Below are positions 1 through 10,514 of a DNA stretch of 49,884 bases, one piece after another. Positions within the stretch are counted from its first letter, which is position 1. Each line of letters begins with the position of its first letter. A model generated the notes under the pieces. It ran no database searches, had not been told where the DNA came from, and saw only the letters and a list, made by a program, of their open reading frames with translations. The stretch is from positions 141,215 to 191,098 of the forward strand of contig NW_003211781.1 of the NCBI RefSeq assembly GCF_000006405.1. Direction: 5' to 3'. This DNA is from Perkinsus marinus ATCC 50983. Its lineage: Eukaryota; Perkinsozoa; Perkinsida; Perkinsidae. A program made the position numbers and the translations under genes.

Positions 1-415
1 TGGGTGTTACCGCTACTGCCATCACCAGACGCAAACTGTGGTAACAACTCACAGTTAGCGTAGACCTACCAATAGACTCTCAAATGGCGAGTTCTATCTC
101 TCTACTCTCACGTGCATCTTCGACTTCAACACATCAACCCATAACTTCCACACAAAACATTTTGACAACAACAACATCACTTTAAGCATGCCTTATCACA
201 TCAACAGCAAGAATGACTCCATACACACGATCAACTGCTCCCATGAGCGTGCAACTACAACTTGTGCATTTCGTATCTCTGATCAACCAAATCGTAAGCA
301 TAAGCCACCCCTAGATCCCTGCAGCGACGGATGGACGCTGCACCCAATGAGGTACAGCCCTCGGGGTAGCCCGCATGGAATTCGTCCTCGAGTTCGACAG
401 TGAACCTTAACATGA
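1..415. other. no gene recognised
   Basis: I see no convincing exon or RNA gene here. Short open frames on both strands lack plausible splice partners or a coding-like composition. It lies 3' of the minus-strand gene that ends at 416. Confidence 0.4.
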
Positions 416-943
416 TTATGCGCATATGCATGATAGATGAATGACGTACGTGGAGGTCTTTGCGGCATCGAGTGCATGCTTGGGCTCTTTGAGGAATAAT
501 TTCTCGGCGTAGGTGAGGAGTCTACCACTGGAATCCTCAGCATAGTGAACAACACAGGTTATCTCATCAGATTTCCCAGGTAGTGGGCATCCAAAAGCCT
601 ATCAAACGAACAACACTGTGGCGAACTCCGATACTATAATCATTTACTCTCCCAGAAGCCTTGGCATCCGCCATTTCTATGTTGAGTTCGTGCAGTCCTA
701 GGTGGAAATGACCCAATAGCGTCGAACATATTTTCTTCTCGTTCGCTTCTTTCAGCAAATCAGCCACGTCCTTAGTGAGCATCACACTTCTCAGGAGAGT
801 GTGCCTAAACAAACGCCTATCACCATGGGTAGTCGCAACCATTGCATTGCAACATGCAGTATGGCGAGGTAATCAAGATCCACCGATAACGCACTCGCTT
901 CCTCGCTGATAACCCTTAGCCTTGTAAAAGATAGAACTGTCAT
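416..943 (-). CDS. hypothetical protein, three exons, 141 aa
   Basis: Not recognised. Three exons on the minus strand join in phase 0: 943-824, 770-648 and 598-416. The introns are 53 nt (771-823) and 49 nt (599-647), both GT-AG, which matches the intron size seen throughout the window. The ATG at 943-941 has an in-frame TAA upstream, which supports it as the start. The total of 426 nt is a multiple of three and ends in TAA at 416-418. The predicted product is about 141 aa, acidic to neutral, with no membrane segment. The middle exon is helix-prone (DVADLLKEANEKK); the last has a short hydrophobic end (VIHLSCICA). No single open frame shows this gene, so it depends entirely on the splice model. 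Further 5' exons between 1000 and 1250 on the minus strand cannot be excluded. Confidence 0.5.
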
Positions 944-1605
944 GGACGCCCTTGTCGTGTAAGATTAGCTGAGTCCCGATCTTAGACTCGCTGATGTCAC
1001 ATGCGATCTCCTAAGAACAATATCACTTCATAAAATAACCATTACTGCAACCATAGTACCCTGTGAGGATCCGAAGACAAACGGCTCTTCCTCTAAAGAT
1101 AACAAAGCAGTGTATTTAGGTCGGCGCCAGCTACTATAATTCCTACTACTACTACACAATAAGGATTCACCGAGATTCGTCGTGAACCGTTGAAACTGGA
1201 GGATACGACAGACCACACCCCCCGAGGTTTTGTGTGTAGAGATCAGCAATCACATATTGAATATATAGATGATCATATTGTGGAGATGAAGGTCTACGCA
1301 GTTAGTTTTTCTAGTATTAGTGCCACTATCACATGTACAGTAGGATTGTCGTGTAGGGACTCACCTCAAGAATACTCCTAGAAGCAACATGGACAGGGAG
1401 GAGCAGAGCCTGGAGGAGGAGCAGAGTGTAGCTGAGGTACTTCATATAATACCAGTGCAACTGCAAAGTTGATGAGCAATACTAGACATGGAATTTTGTG
1501 CTGCCCGAAGGGCGTTGTGGCTGATCTTGCTCACTTGAGATTTCCCAACGGTACATAGCAGCCTTTCCTGTTATTCGCGTAGCTACTTAATAGACTCACG
1601 TTGTC
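944..1605. other. intergenic stretch between divergent genes
   Basis: This lies between a minus-strand gene starting at 943 and a plus-strand gene starting near 1606, so it probably holds both promoters. A minus-strand open frame at 1028-1249 and an acidic plus-strand frame starting ATG at 1389 (MDREEQSLEEEQSVAE, followed by a GT) could be extra exons, but I could not connect either one. Confidence 0.4.
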
Positions 1606-4600
1606 ATGGTATCCACTCCCCCTCCTCCTCGTCGTCGATACTCCTCAAGGATAATAGGTACAGTGAGCGGCAGGGAAGTAGCACCAACACCAGCTATGCT
1701 CTCATCCCAGTCCGATGGTAGTAATATCATCATGCCACTGCTGTGGTCAGTCTAGTGGTAGGCTCTAATCAGAGTTATTATGTATCTTCACAACGTATGC
1801 CTATTCGGACACCACGACGAGGCGGTGAACACTACAGTAGCAATAGAGGTAATAGTAGTACTCGATGAAAGATACCTCTCGGCAACTCACTATGTAGATT
1901 CTATGCATGATCGGTACCTCTCGAGAGGCACCACTGGCCTTACATCTACCCAAGCTAATTATCTAGTAGCTATTGCAGTTGTAATCATATCCTTTATTGG
2001 CTTATATGTATACTATACAGCACCTGTTGATGCTGTTACTGCAACTGTGGGCCCAACACTGACGTCAACTATAACTGATTATTCTAGGCGAGTAGAGAAA
2101 GAAATGGTATTTGATAAGGTGTGGCAAGAGGAAAAGAAGGAGTTGCAAGACGAGTTAAAGCGGGCCTACGATGCTCTTAAGGCATTTAAGGAGCACTCCG
2201 CTGAGGATAGGAGGACCCTAGCCAAGATGGAGGCTGATATCGTCCAGAGGGATGAGCGCATACAGGACCTTGCACAGGAGAGTAGTAGAGTAGAGCAGTT
2301 GGAGAGGCATATACTTGGGCTCGAGGAGGAGGTCCGAACCTTACAGGCTGCTGCTGCTGCTACCCAACGCAGTATGCCTGTCGATGATGCTCATGTGGTG
2401 GTAGAGGAGGAGAATGGCCTCTACTACTATGTCGTTGGTGTGGCATTGGTCGTACTGGCATTGGTGGAGATCCTCTCATCTAGGGCTGATGCTAGGCTTC
2501 AGGTGTACTCTGTAGAGGCCAACGAAAGGGTATTATGATGGTCATCTATTGGTGGTGATTGTTGGTTGGTGCAGGCAAAGAAGGCTACTACTGTCCTCAA
2601 GGAGGCAATGGAGACTTGTAGAGCATTGACTGAGGACAAGGAGGCTCTAATGGAGCAACTGGAGAAAGCAATACACGATAAGGAGGAGAATGCCTCAGCT
2701 CTGGCTGACTCCTTAGCGACGGTGAGTGGCGTTACTACCCTCGCTATCCGTGTATAGTGCTGTCCAGTTGGCCTCTAGTCGGGATGAGTTTACGAGGTTC
2801 TCTGAGGAGCAAGCCAAGAGGGAGTTGGCTCTGCTTGATCGAGTACTGTACCCAACCCTATCCTCACCTGTGATCTCCTCCCCTTGCAGTTGGCGGATAG
2901 CCAGAGTGCTATGTCCAGTGCTCGTTCTATGGCCAGTCGAGCATTGGATCTCAAGTTGGCTCCCTCTCACGATGCACATCAGAAGCCACCGGCATCTACT
3001 TTGGATGGCAAGTTGATGTCCCCTAGAGAGGAAAGGGAAGGTAGTAGTAGAGCAGTGATAGCAGTCGACTTGAATGGAACCTCAACAGCCTCGACCTGTC
3101 CACCGTCTAATGTAAGCACAGCAGTGTGCTGTGGTCCAGTTGTTAATGATGATGATGAAGGGTTAGAGACCCATTCAGTAGTGGTGCATAGACAACATTC
3201 AGCAGCTACTCATCAGGTAGGGTAGTGCTGCTCCCCTTGTAGTAGTAGTAGTATTTGTCATCAGACCACTGGTGGTACCGCTTCGGATACCCAACCTATG
3301 ACCCATCTCTTGCTCCCATCCTTCACTCCAGCTAGGAAGGCTGTGCAGGTAGAATGATCAAAGCAGTCCTTACGAAGTGTTGCCTCCTGCTGTTCTCTAG
3401 GAAGTATATGATACTGTAGTTGACGAAGAGAGTGTAGATAGTAGTAGCACACCCCATAGAGGGACTAGATGCAGTGACGATTCTTCGGGTGGTGTCGCTG
3501 AAGCTGTGGGGGATCTCGCTTCACCATGGCGGGCATCAGCAGGAATAATGTCCACTCCTGTTACTGTGAGATATGATTCTTATGAGGAAGAACAGAGTTG
3601 GATGACCCCCGGTAGTAATAGCAATAGTAGTAATGTTCATGATGATGTGCTTGACAGGAGCGGACTCTCCTGAGTCGGTTACACGGCTAACCCCTGGTGA
3701 CACTATGCAGCAACAGCAGCAAGAGCCCGAGGAGGAGGAAGAACTGAGTCCACTACAGATGGAGACCCCTGTGAGGGAAGGTAGGTGATGAGTGGTCCTT
3801 ATTGTGGCCAGCATCCTGTCTAGCAGTCGATGCGGCCATAGCAGGGCAGCATCCTGATGGAGTTAATCTAGTTAATGTTGTGTCTAACATCGATGCATTG
3901 GTAGTATGGCAATTACATACAACAAAGGGTAGCCCATCTCATTAGATACGTAGTAATACTGCTGCTGCCGAGGGTATGAGCCCACTAGATGTGGTATCAG
4001 AGGCACCATCAGTGAATAGGACAGCAGTTATGGCTAACAGGAGGAGGAGAGTTAGTAGTATAGACAGGACCACTTGCCCTTTAAGGACACCAAGGAGCAA
4101 CTCCCCTACTAGGAAGTAGTTTTATCTACCCTTCTGGAAGTCGTTAAGCCGACTAGCAGTAGGTCCTCTACTCCAGCATCGACTCCACCTCGCGCCAATG
4201 TTAAAATAGCAGGCCATCCTAAGTCCCATCCTAGAGCTCATGTTAATAGATTACCACTAGATAGTAGGTATCATCAATATGCTTTGATGATAGTAGCCAT
4301 ATTCACCCTCAGGGCTCAGCTTCACTACGGGTGCCACGACTACAGGGTATAGTAGGCGGCGTCTAGTAGACCCACCGCCGGATAGCGCTAGACGTGGCTC
4401 TACTCGTTCCATGTCTGACCATCGTCCTCATGAGGAGTCAGCGCATCGATGTGTCGTCGTGATGGCCCCTAGTAGCAGTGGTGGAGTAGTCACTAAAGGA
4501 GGCCTAACTAGGCGTAAGGAGGGATATGCTACTAGTGTGACTACACCAACATCATCTGTTAAAGGAAGGTAGTAGTACTAAGAGGCTCCCAAAGAGGGCT

Positions 4601-4653
4601 ATATCTTGTGGCTCAGTCAATGTTTCGCTGACCGTCCAAGATGGCGGAACTGA
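1606..4653 (+). CDS. multi-exon membrane-anchored coiled-coil protein
   Basis: Function not recognised. Frame-consistent exons are 1606-1717, 1762-1848, 1898-2529, 2575-2721, 2768-2842, 2890-3216, 3265-3348, 3401-3611, 3658-3780, 3824-3900, 3946-4115, 4160-4267 and 4313 onward; the last one or two junctions are uncertain. Introns run 44-52 nt. The predicted N-terminus is short and rich in Pro and Arg (PPPPRRR). It is followed by a transmembrane helix (NYLVAIAVVIISFIGLYVYY), a long charged coiled coil, a second hydrophobic stretch (VVGVALVVLALVEIL), further coiled coil, and a long Ser/Thr/Arg-rich tail. The layout suggests a membrane tether or scaffold. A SUN-type or golgin-like role is possible, but no domain proves it. 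The acceptor at 3821-3826 is a tandem TAGCAG, so two products differing by one residue are possible. The stop is placed near 4653; the next gene starts about 100 bp on. Confidence 0.6.
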
Positions 4654-4759
4654 ACTGCATTATGACCATTTATCCGATAATGACTTTATCATTATATTAA
4701 TAATCAATACCTATCTGAGCCATATTTATATTACTGCGCATCATCCTAGTAATGATAAT

Positions 4760-7672
4760 ATGGTTTCGCATGGTCTACTGCATAGTACTATCTACGAGGT
4801 TGTGTTATCTAGTAAAAGGGTTAATGATGTCCCTCTTGTCAGTTCGTGGGTATGTCATCAGTGTCGGTATCAGTAGGAGGAGTCCATGGCACATTTGCCA
4901 GCTCACTCCAGGATACTAGCAGCTTATTACTCCATCTACGTCCAGGTATCCCTAGTGCTGTTCCCACGTGGCTTCAATATCGCCTAGGTACGATATCGGA
5001 GGCTGTTGGTAACGTTAGAGAGACTCGGTTACATCAGTGTGTCCAGATAGTGAAGGCATCTGATTTCGGTAGTAGATGCACCGACAAACGCTATATTGCT
5101 TGGCTTAATACTATATGTCGTCATGACCATGATAAGACTGCAGTAGCAGCAGCATTAGTAATAATAACACCACCACTTTACTATTGCTCTAAGCCCATGT
5201 ACTGTCAGTGTGATATAGCTACTCAGTCCATAGCAAGTACTAGCATGGACCCACATAGGTGTGCTAGAGTCCTTAAGCTAACCGAGGACTTCATCCATAG
5301 GGGCGATTGGATAATTAACTCTGTTATATTACTACTAGAGCGGTGTATACGCCCAGGTACCACTGTATGGGGTCATAGTGACGTCATTAGGGCACTCACT
5401 GTATTCAGGTGACTTCAGTGCTGGTATTGTCCATTTGACACAGTCATTGTTATCATTCCTGCTTACTAATACTGATATGTTCATCTCTAAGAAGGAGATT
5501 AAATTGTGTCAAGCCACGTTCTTTAAAGTCGCTACGTTATTACCATGCTATATACAGTGTAAGGACACATCTACTGTGCCTACTGAGGACCTAGCCACAC
5601 AATGCGAGACCCTTATCACTAAGTATTGGGATAAATGTCGGCCGTGGATAGCAGCAATAGGGAGAGATCTCATACGGGTTCTACTACCCATATCTAAGTG
5701 CCGAGGTGTATCCGATATTTGGCGTATGCTTACTGTAGGAGATACTACTGGCAAACGCCTCGCTAAAGTGAGCATTAGAACCCTTATTGTTGAGGTTAGT
5801 GCGACCCGCAGGCTCTGTTGGGATATATGTTCGCTTTCCTCAACTGAGCTCACGAGTTTCCCCACTGATCATAGTAGTTCATAGGCGAATTCTGGTAGAG
5901 CTGTGCAGAAATCGATGAGAATTCCCCAAAATTTTCGTATTGTCATCACTAACACATGTAGTCATATTTTCCCATTACTATTCGTAGGTATGTAGTCTGA
6001 GTACACCATGTTGGCTGCATCGGCATCTTATATCACCTACTGAGGAGGAGGAGCTCTCAGCTCTATTCTCTGCCTTTCTTGCTGGTAGCCAGAAGCAGAT
6101 GCAAGACCAGTACTTCGAGAAGTCGTTCAAAGTGACTCTACTGCCGCTAGACCCTCGTAGTGTAGACTCCTCCTTTTGTGTAGGCAGAGGGTCTACTACT
6201 GGGTCATCACGTTATCCATACCACTCGAGCAGTACTTTGTGGAGATTTACATAATCTCGATACCGAGGTTAGTCGTAACAGTATGATACCACCACAACAA
6301 CGAGTACTCCGTTGGCACTTCCTTGGCTGGTTGGCCATCATTGTTGGCCAGTTCATGACCACCGAGGAACAGGTATTCCTTAGCTAGCTCCAGTGTGTAC
6401 CACTCTTATCATTAGGCCTACTTTCGATTAACCCTTATCATCGATTGCTTACTGGGAGGTGTCGGCGAACCAATGCAGGCACCACCGTCAGAGCTGCAGC
6501 AGCAGAAGGAGGGAGACACTGTCACCATCGATGAGGACGTTTTAGTGAGTTGATCCGGTCCTTGATGACGATACTGATATGCTTATGTAGGTGAAGTCGT
6601 TAGTGGACAGCAGGGATAGGCTCATACCCACTAGTTATCGTGAGTGGGATCCACATCTACCGCCTCCTATAACTCCACCACCCCAAGGTGGTGGTGGCAA
6701 GGAGAAGCCTACTATACTTGATGGCTTTATACCAGTGCATGACCTTATATACGAGGTAGTAGTAGTGCATCTGGCTGTCAGCTGTGATGGACGTGCTACA
6801 GGAACTCCCTACTGAGCGCTCAATAGCGGTACCATTACTGATAGTATTGGGCTTGTCGATAGACAACTTATTACCATCATCATCAGCAACAACAACAACA
6901 GCACTGAGGCTAACACGTCAGGTAGTAGTAGTAGGGTGATACAGAGCCTTAGGCTATTCGTTTGCCCTCCTCAGAACCTAGCCAACTCAGTGTGTGAGAC
7001 CTTATTCCAGTGTGCTGTGGAGACACTACGGCGAGGACGGGATTATAGTAATGATACTCTCGTTGGGAGGGTCGAGACTCTCTGTGTGACGGTGAGCCGC
7101 CTCAGCAGTAGCGCCCTTCTCTGTGCATCATCGTCATCATCATTATCAGGCTCGCCTACCGCAGTCATTGGTTGTATGCTTTGATGCGGTATCGAAAGCA
7201 ATAGATATGCTGTGTGCCAATCGTGAAGAGTATGATACCCCGGAGTGGCTAGATAAGTTCCCAAGGGCAGTACTACAACGTATCATACTCCCTGATCCGG
7301 CACCACCTCCAGTGATTGCATCTTCTAATGATGTACTACTAGTGGGGTAGACGACACTTTAGGTAGTGTTGTGATGGTCAGGAGCTTGAAGGGCCTATCA
7401 TGGAGGATGATGATGATGAAGGGAATTACTCTGAGATGAGCGATACTGAGGGGGATACAGCCTCTGTCATGACTGAGGTCGCCTCCCTCCACCCTCATCC
7501 ATCTACAACAACAGTAGAGCACCCAGATGAAGGGGAGCAGCAGAGTAGGGCAGAGATAGGGCAAGAGGAGGTTGGTAGTAGTAGCAACAACCCAGTAGTC
7601 CAAGATGGCAGTGTTGAGAACAACAAGGGTAGTAAAGTGATGGAGTTACTAATGCTATTACAGAAGGGATGA
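4760..7672 (+). CDS. INTS3: Integrator complex subunit 3-like protein (N-terminal half)
   Basis: INTS3 is a helical-repeat subunit of the Integrator complex, which cleaves nascent snRNAs and other RNA polymerase II transcripts; in animals it also sits in the SOSS DNA-repair complex. Several blocks follow the INTS3 order: RGDWIINSVILLLE (animal QREWILKSGILL), KKEIKLCQ (REVDFC), IGRDLIRVL near 5660 (IGRDLVRLL), VLRWHFLGWLA near 6315 (ILPRWAIIGWLL), CPPQNLANSVCETLFQ near 6965 (YPPLEGHVRQGVF), and LDKFPRAVLQ with a Pro-rich tract (REKFPEF), followed by an acidic MEDDDDEGNYSEMSD tail. Clear exons are 4760-4798, 4843-5400 and 5444 to about 5730; later exons lie at about 6060-6140, 6290-6370, 6480-6545, 6591-6750, 6950-7090, 7150-7345 and 7390-7672. 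Introns are mostly 43-58 nt. The frame closes at 7672 with no match to the C-terminal half of INTS3, so the protein is short or the rest is too diverged. I assigned this from remembered family motifs, not from a search. Confidence 0.6.
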
Positions 7673-7793
7673 TGATGATGTTCTCCTGATGTGTTATTAT
7701 AATGATTATTGAAAATTCCACAAGAGTTTCGAAGTGGTAGTAAGAGCTTAGTGTTATTCCATAGAACACTTCTTCGCAGATCTATTTGTCTCT

Positions 7794-8399
7794 ATGACTT
7801 CTCTAGCAACCCTGATATCATCAACCAAGCAGTTGATGATCGTCTCGGTTACCTTGGTGCTGCTGGTGGTAGCCTATATAGTTTGGATATTCGAACTACC
7901 AGACTCGGAAGGAGCCAATTCAACGTTGATGATAGTCCTCATGTCCACCCTCATTGCTGTACCAATAGTAGTCCTGCTGTTCCTGGCTAGTGGGATGGTT
8001 AAGCACTCCTTATATCCTACGTCTCAACAGGGTCATAGGGATAATACCATTATCGATATGGAGAATGGCAGTGGTGGATCGATTCACTCGATGGCTATGG
8101 GGAACATCATCACTCCGCAGAGTTTTTCTAAGGCCTGGGATCATTGGCTGCAAGAGAACACCACTACTGCTACTATTGATGATCATACCTCAGCTCATAC
8201 CGACGAGCCATGTGCTATATGTCTGTCAGAATACCAAGTCGGGGATGTTCTCAGACGCCTACCATGTGGCCACACCTTCCATGATTGCTGCTTTCGTAAC
8301 TGCTTCACCTGTCGTCCTAGAGGATATAGGCAACATCATATATGTCCATTATGTCGGGCAGTATTGGGGCCTACTGTTGATGAAGAGGGTAAAGGATGA
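7794..8399 (+). CDS. membrane RING-H2 E3 ubiquitin ligase (copy A)
   Basis: A probable membrane-anchored E3 ubiquitin ligase of 201 aa in one exon. Two transmembrane helices lie at about residues 13-33 and 43-67. They are followed by a cytosolic linker with the family's conserved tryptophan motif (AWDHWLQ, about 114-120) and a RING-H2 domain at C140-C187. The zinc ligands are C140, C143, C158, H160, H163, C166, C184 and C187, the full C3H2C3 set. The start is the first ATG of the frame. It is the first of four tandem paralogs in this window and the most diverged, with an unusual CFTC insert between the third and fourth zinc-ligand pairs. RING-H2 proteins recruit an E2 enzyme and pass ubiquitin to substrates, here probably at an internal membrane. 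The substrate is unknown. Confidence 0.8.
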   Translation: MTSLATLISSTKQLMIVSVTLVLLVVAYIVWIFELPDSEGANSTLMIVLMSTLIAVPIVVLLFLASGMVKHSLYPTSQQGHRDNTIIDMENGSGGSIHSMAMGNIITPQSFSKAWDHWLQENTTTATIDDHTSAHTDEPCAICLSEYQVGDVLRRLPCGHTFHDCCFRNCFTCRPRGYRQHHICPLCRAVLGPTVDEEGKG

Positions 8400-8914
8400 A
8401 GGGCATTCTAATGGCCAGCAAGGGGAGGCAGCCGCTCATACTGTGGCTGCCAGTACGTCTTCTTGAGATGGCTTGTTCCGGAGTATTCTTATCTACTAGA
8501 TTTTTCTTATAATTTCTCTTAGACTGAGTGGACTTGCCTCGCAGATTGTTGTATATCACCCTCACTCGCCCCACCATGGCAGCACTTATGTTTTCCTTAT
8601 TGATGCATCACAAGGACTCCAACAAGAGGGGCGGCTTCGTCCGTACTAATATGTATATACACGTCCTCACTGCCTTAGTGATGTTTTACCAGGCTTGCTG
8701 TTGAGAATAATGCAGCGAAAGCTGCTACCGCCTAGCGCTTGTATGATACCCTACAGGCCATTCTGGTAGTGGTATTATGGCTGTGGGTGTAGCACTCTGA
8801 TCATATTACCGCCTCACTCTGCCACCTTATCTGCTTCTACTCACGTTATGTTGTGTTAGTAGTGCATGCCTTGCCATTATTGCTTAGTTCTGTATTGGAG
8901 GTTCTACATTTTAT
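8400..8914 (+). other. spacer between RING genes A and B
   Basis: No coding exon is supported. It presumably holds the 3' end of copy A and the promoter of copy B. Confidence 0.5.
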
Positions 8915-9631
8915 ATGCCCCCCTCAGCGTCCAGTATCGACGAGTTAGTGAGTGTCGCTTCACAGGCTGACCATGCAGACCATCAGCGCCGCCGTCGTCA
9001 TCAGCATCAGCACCCTTCACTTTTCAAAGATATTTTCCACACTGGTGTCTGGGCGCCTGAGTTCAGAGCAATGTGGTATGCCTGGCTCATTATGTATATC
9101 AGCTTGGGTGTATTCATTGGTATCTCGGGTGAAAAGTGGTCTATATTAATAGCATACCTTGCCTTCTTCGGAGTGCTCCCTCCAATTGCTATAAACAAGC
9201 GTATATTCACCATAAAGAGGAAGCAAGCGGCTGAGAGGAATAGACAGAGTCGTGATCGCGCACTAGAGTTGGCTAATGATAAGCTTGCTACTGAGGAGTG
9301 GTTAAAGAACAATTGTGAAAGGATGATGGGAGATGATCCAAGATGTATATGTTACTGTAAAGATGAGTGCGCTATCTGCTTATCGGATTATCATCCTAGC
9401 GACGTCCTCATCCTATTACCATGTCACCATGTATATCACTTACAATGCATTAAGATGTTATTGGATTCTCCCATGTCCTATGATGGCAATGCTCCTAGAT
9501 GCCCCCTCTGTCGTGCACGCCTTGGTGATGAAGTCCTCATGCCTGAGCCAGCCAAAACTGCTGTCGTCGATAATGCTGCTGCTGCTGCTGCTGGAAACAG
9601 TGCTATTCAAACGTTACAAGAAGTGGTGTAA
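8915..9631 (+). CDS. membrane RING-H2 E3 ubiquitin ligase (copy B)
   Basis: A single-exon 238-aa paralog of the RING cluster. The N-terminus is His/Arg-rich. Two transmembrane helices lie at about 53-72 and 75-95 (the second ends GVLPPIAI, a motif shared with copies C and D). A basic, helical, cytosolic linker (about 97-128) leads to the conserved EEWLKNNCE motif. The RING-H2 domain spans C152-C199, with ligands C152, C155, C170, H172, H175, C178, C196 and C199, all present. A polyalanine run follows near residues 220-227. It is likely an E3 ligase anchored in a membrane with the RING in the cytosol. The shared design and tandem order point to local gene duplication. Confidence 0.85.
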   Translation: MPPSASSIDELVSVASQADHADHQRRRRHQHQHPSLFKDIFHTGVWAPEFRAMWYAWLIMYISLGVFIGISGEKWSILIAYLAFFGVLPPIAINKRIFTIKRKQAAERNRQSRDRALELANDKLATEEWLKNNCERMMGDDPRCICYCKDECAICLSDYHPSDVLILLPCHHVYHLQCIKMLLDSPMSYDGNAPRCPLCRARLGDEVLMPEPAKTAVVDNAAAAAAGNSAIQTLQEVV

Positions 9632-9701
9632 ACAAGCACTGGTCTTTATTGCATTGACTGTATTGCATATATGTCCCTGTATATTATGTAAGATTGGAGG
9701 G

Positions 9702-10243
9702 ATGGCTGATAGAGTATCCTTCTTTGGGACGATCGCTCTTCTTCTTGTCGTCGTCGTTTTTAGTGCCCTGCTGTTCTCTCTATCGAATGATCATCACTTC
9801 CTGTCTTCATCGTCTTCTAAGCGGATGGGCTTCCTAAGAGGAGTCTTTGCGCAATTCATCTTTTCTGAGCCTGCTGTAGCTGCTACTGATGCTGAACAGG
9901 CTGTACAGTTATGAGCATAGGAATCGTTGTCATTGTTGGATGATGATGATAATGATCCAACACTGATTCTACTGTATAGGTGATGGAGTCGTCGTCGTCG
10001 TACTCGTTCACTGTTCCTCAAGTGATGGAGTCGTCGTCGTCGTCGTACTCGTTCACTGTTCCTCAAGTGATGGAGTCGTCGTCGTCGTCGTACTCGTTCA
10101 CTGTTCCTCAAGTGATGGAGTCGTCGTCGTCGTCGTACTCGTTCACTGTTCCTCAAGTGATGGAGTCGTCGTCGTCGTACTCGTTCACTGTTCCTCAAGT
10201 GATGGAGTCGTCGTCGTCGTCGTACTCGTTCACTGTTCCTTAA
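9702..10243 (+). CDS. small membrane or secreted protein with 15-residue Ser-rich repeats
   Basis: Not recognised. The model has exon 1 at 9702-9902 and exon 2 at 9980-10243, joined in phase 0 across a 77-nt GT-AG intron. Exon 1 starts at an ATG and encodes a strong N-terminal hydrophobic segment (IALLLVVVVFSALLFSL, about residues 10-26), either a signal peptide or a signal anchor, then a Ser run and a short basic/aromatic stretch. Exon 2 is wholly made of six copies of VMESSSSSYSFTVPQ (14 or 15 residues). The last copy ends because its CAA codon reads TAA. If unspliced, exon 1 alone closes at 9914 as a 70-aa protein, and the repeat would be non-coding. Its place inside the RING cluster may be accidental. 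Low-complexity Ser/Tyr repeats behind a signal sequence are typical of surface or secreted proteins; that role is inference. Confidence 0.45.
9980..10243 (+). repeat. six-copy 42/45-bp minisatellite
   Basis: Six head-to-tail units starting GTGATGGAGTCG, of 42, 45, 45, 45, 42 and 45 bp. They are almost identical; the length change comes from four or five TCG codons (a nested triplet repeat). The array is open in frame on the plus strand and also on the minus strand, where it reads as Arg/His-rich repeats, so openness alone does not prove coding. Near-identity shows recent expansion. Confidence 0.97.
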
Positions 10244-10514
10244 TGATTTATCTCATTCTCTCCACGGTTTGCTTTTCTTATACTCATCGTAGTGATGCTG
10301 CTCCCTCGAGCATCGCTACTCTCATCACCAGAGTCCGATCACCGGACCATATTTGTTGAATCGTGTTCGACTATATCTACCGTGGGTTATCCACCATCAC
10401 TTTATCTAAGCCTTATCCCACCACAATTTGTGTTGCTGCTCGAGAGGTTGCCACTGTCAGGTTCCCAATATGCGAGGTGCATTTTCTTTTTTCAGTTTAT
10501 GGTTCTCATTTCTG

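Noticed and set aside
1780-1897. Start of the membrane/coiled-coil gene at 1780
   Set aside because: A spliced model with exons 1606-1717 and 1762-1848 keeps frame through 44- and 49-nt GT-AG introns; the segment 1849-1897 then is intron.
9794-10198. Minus-strand 134-residue Arg/His-rich repeat frame over the minisatellite
   Set aside because: It is the complement of the plus-strand Ser repeats; any 42/45-bp array with no stop in one unit stays open. The plus strand has a hydrophobic leader exon in phase and the minus strand does not.
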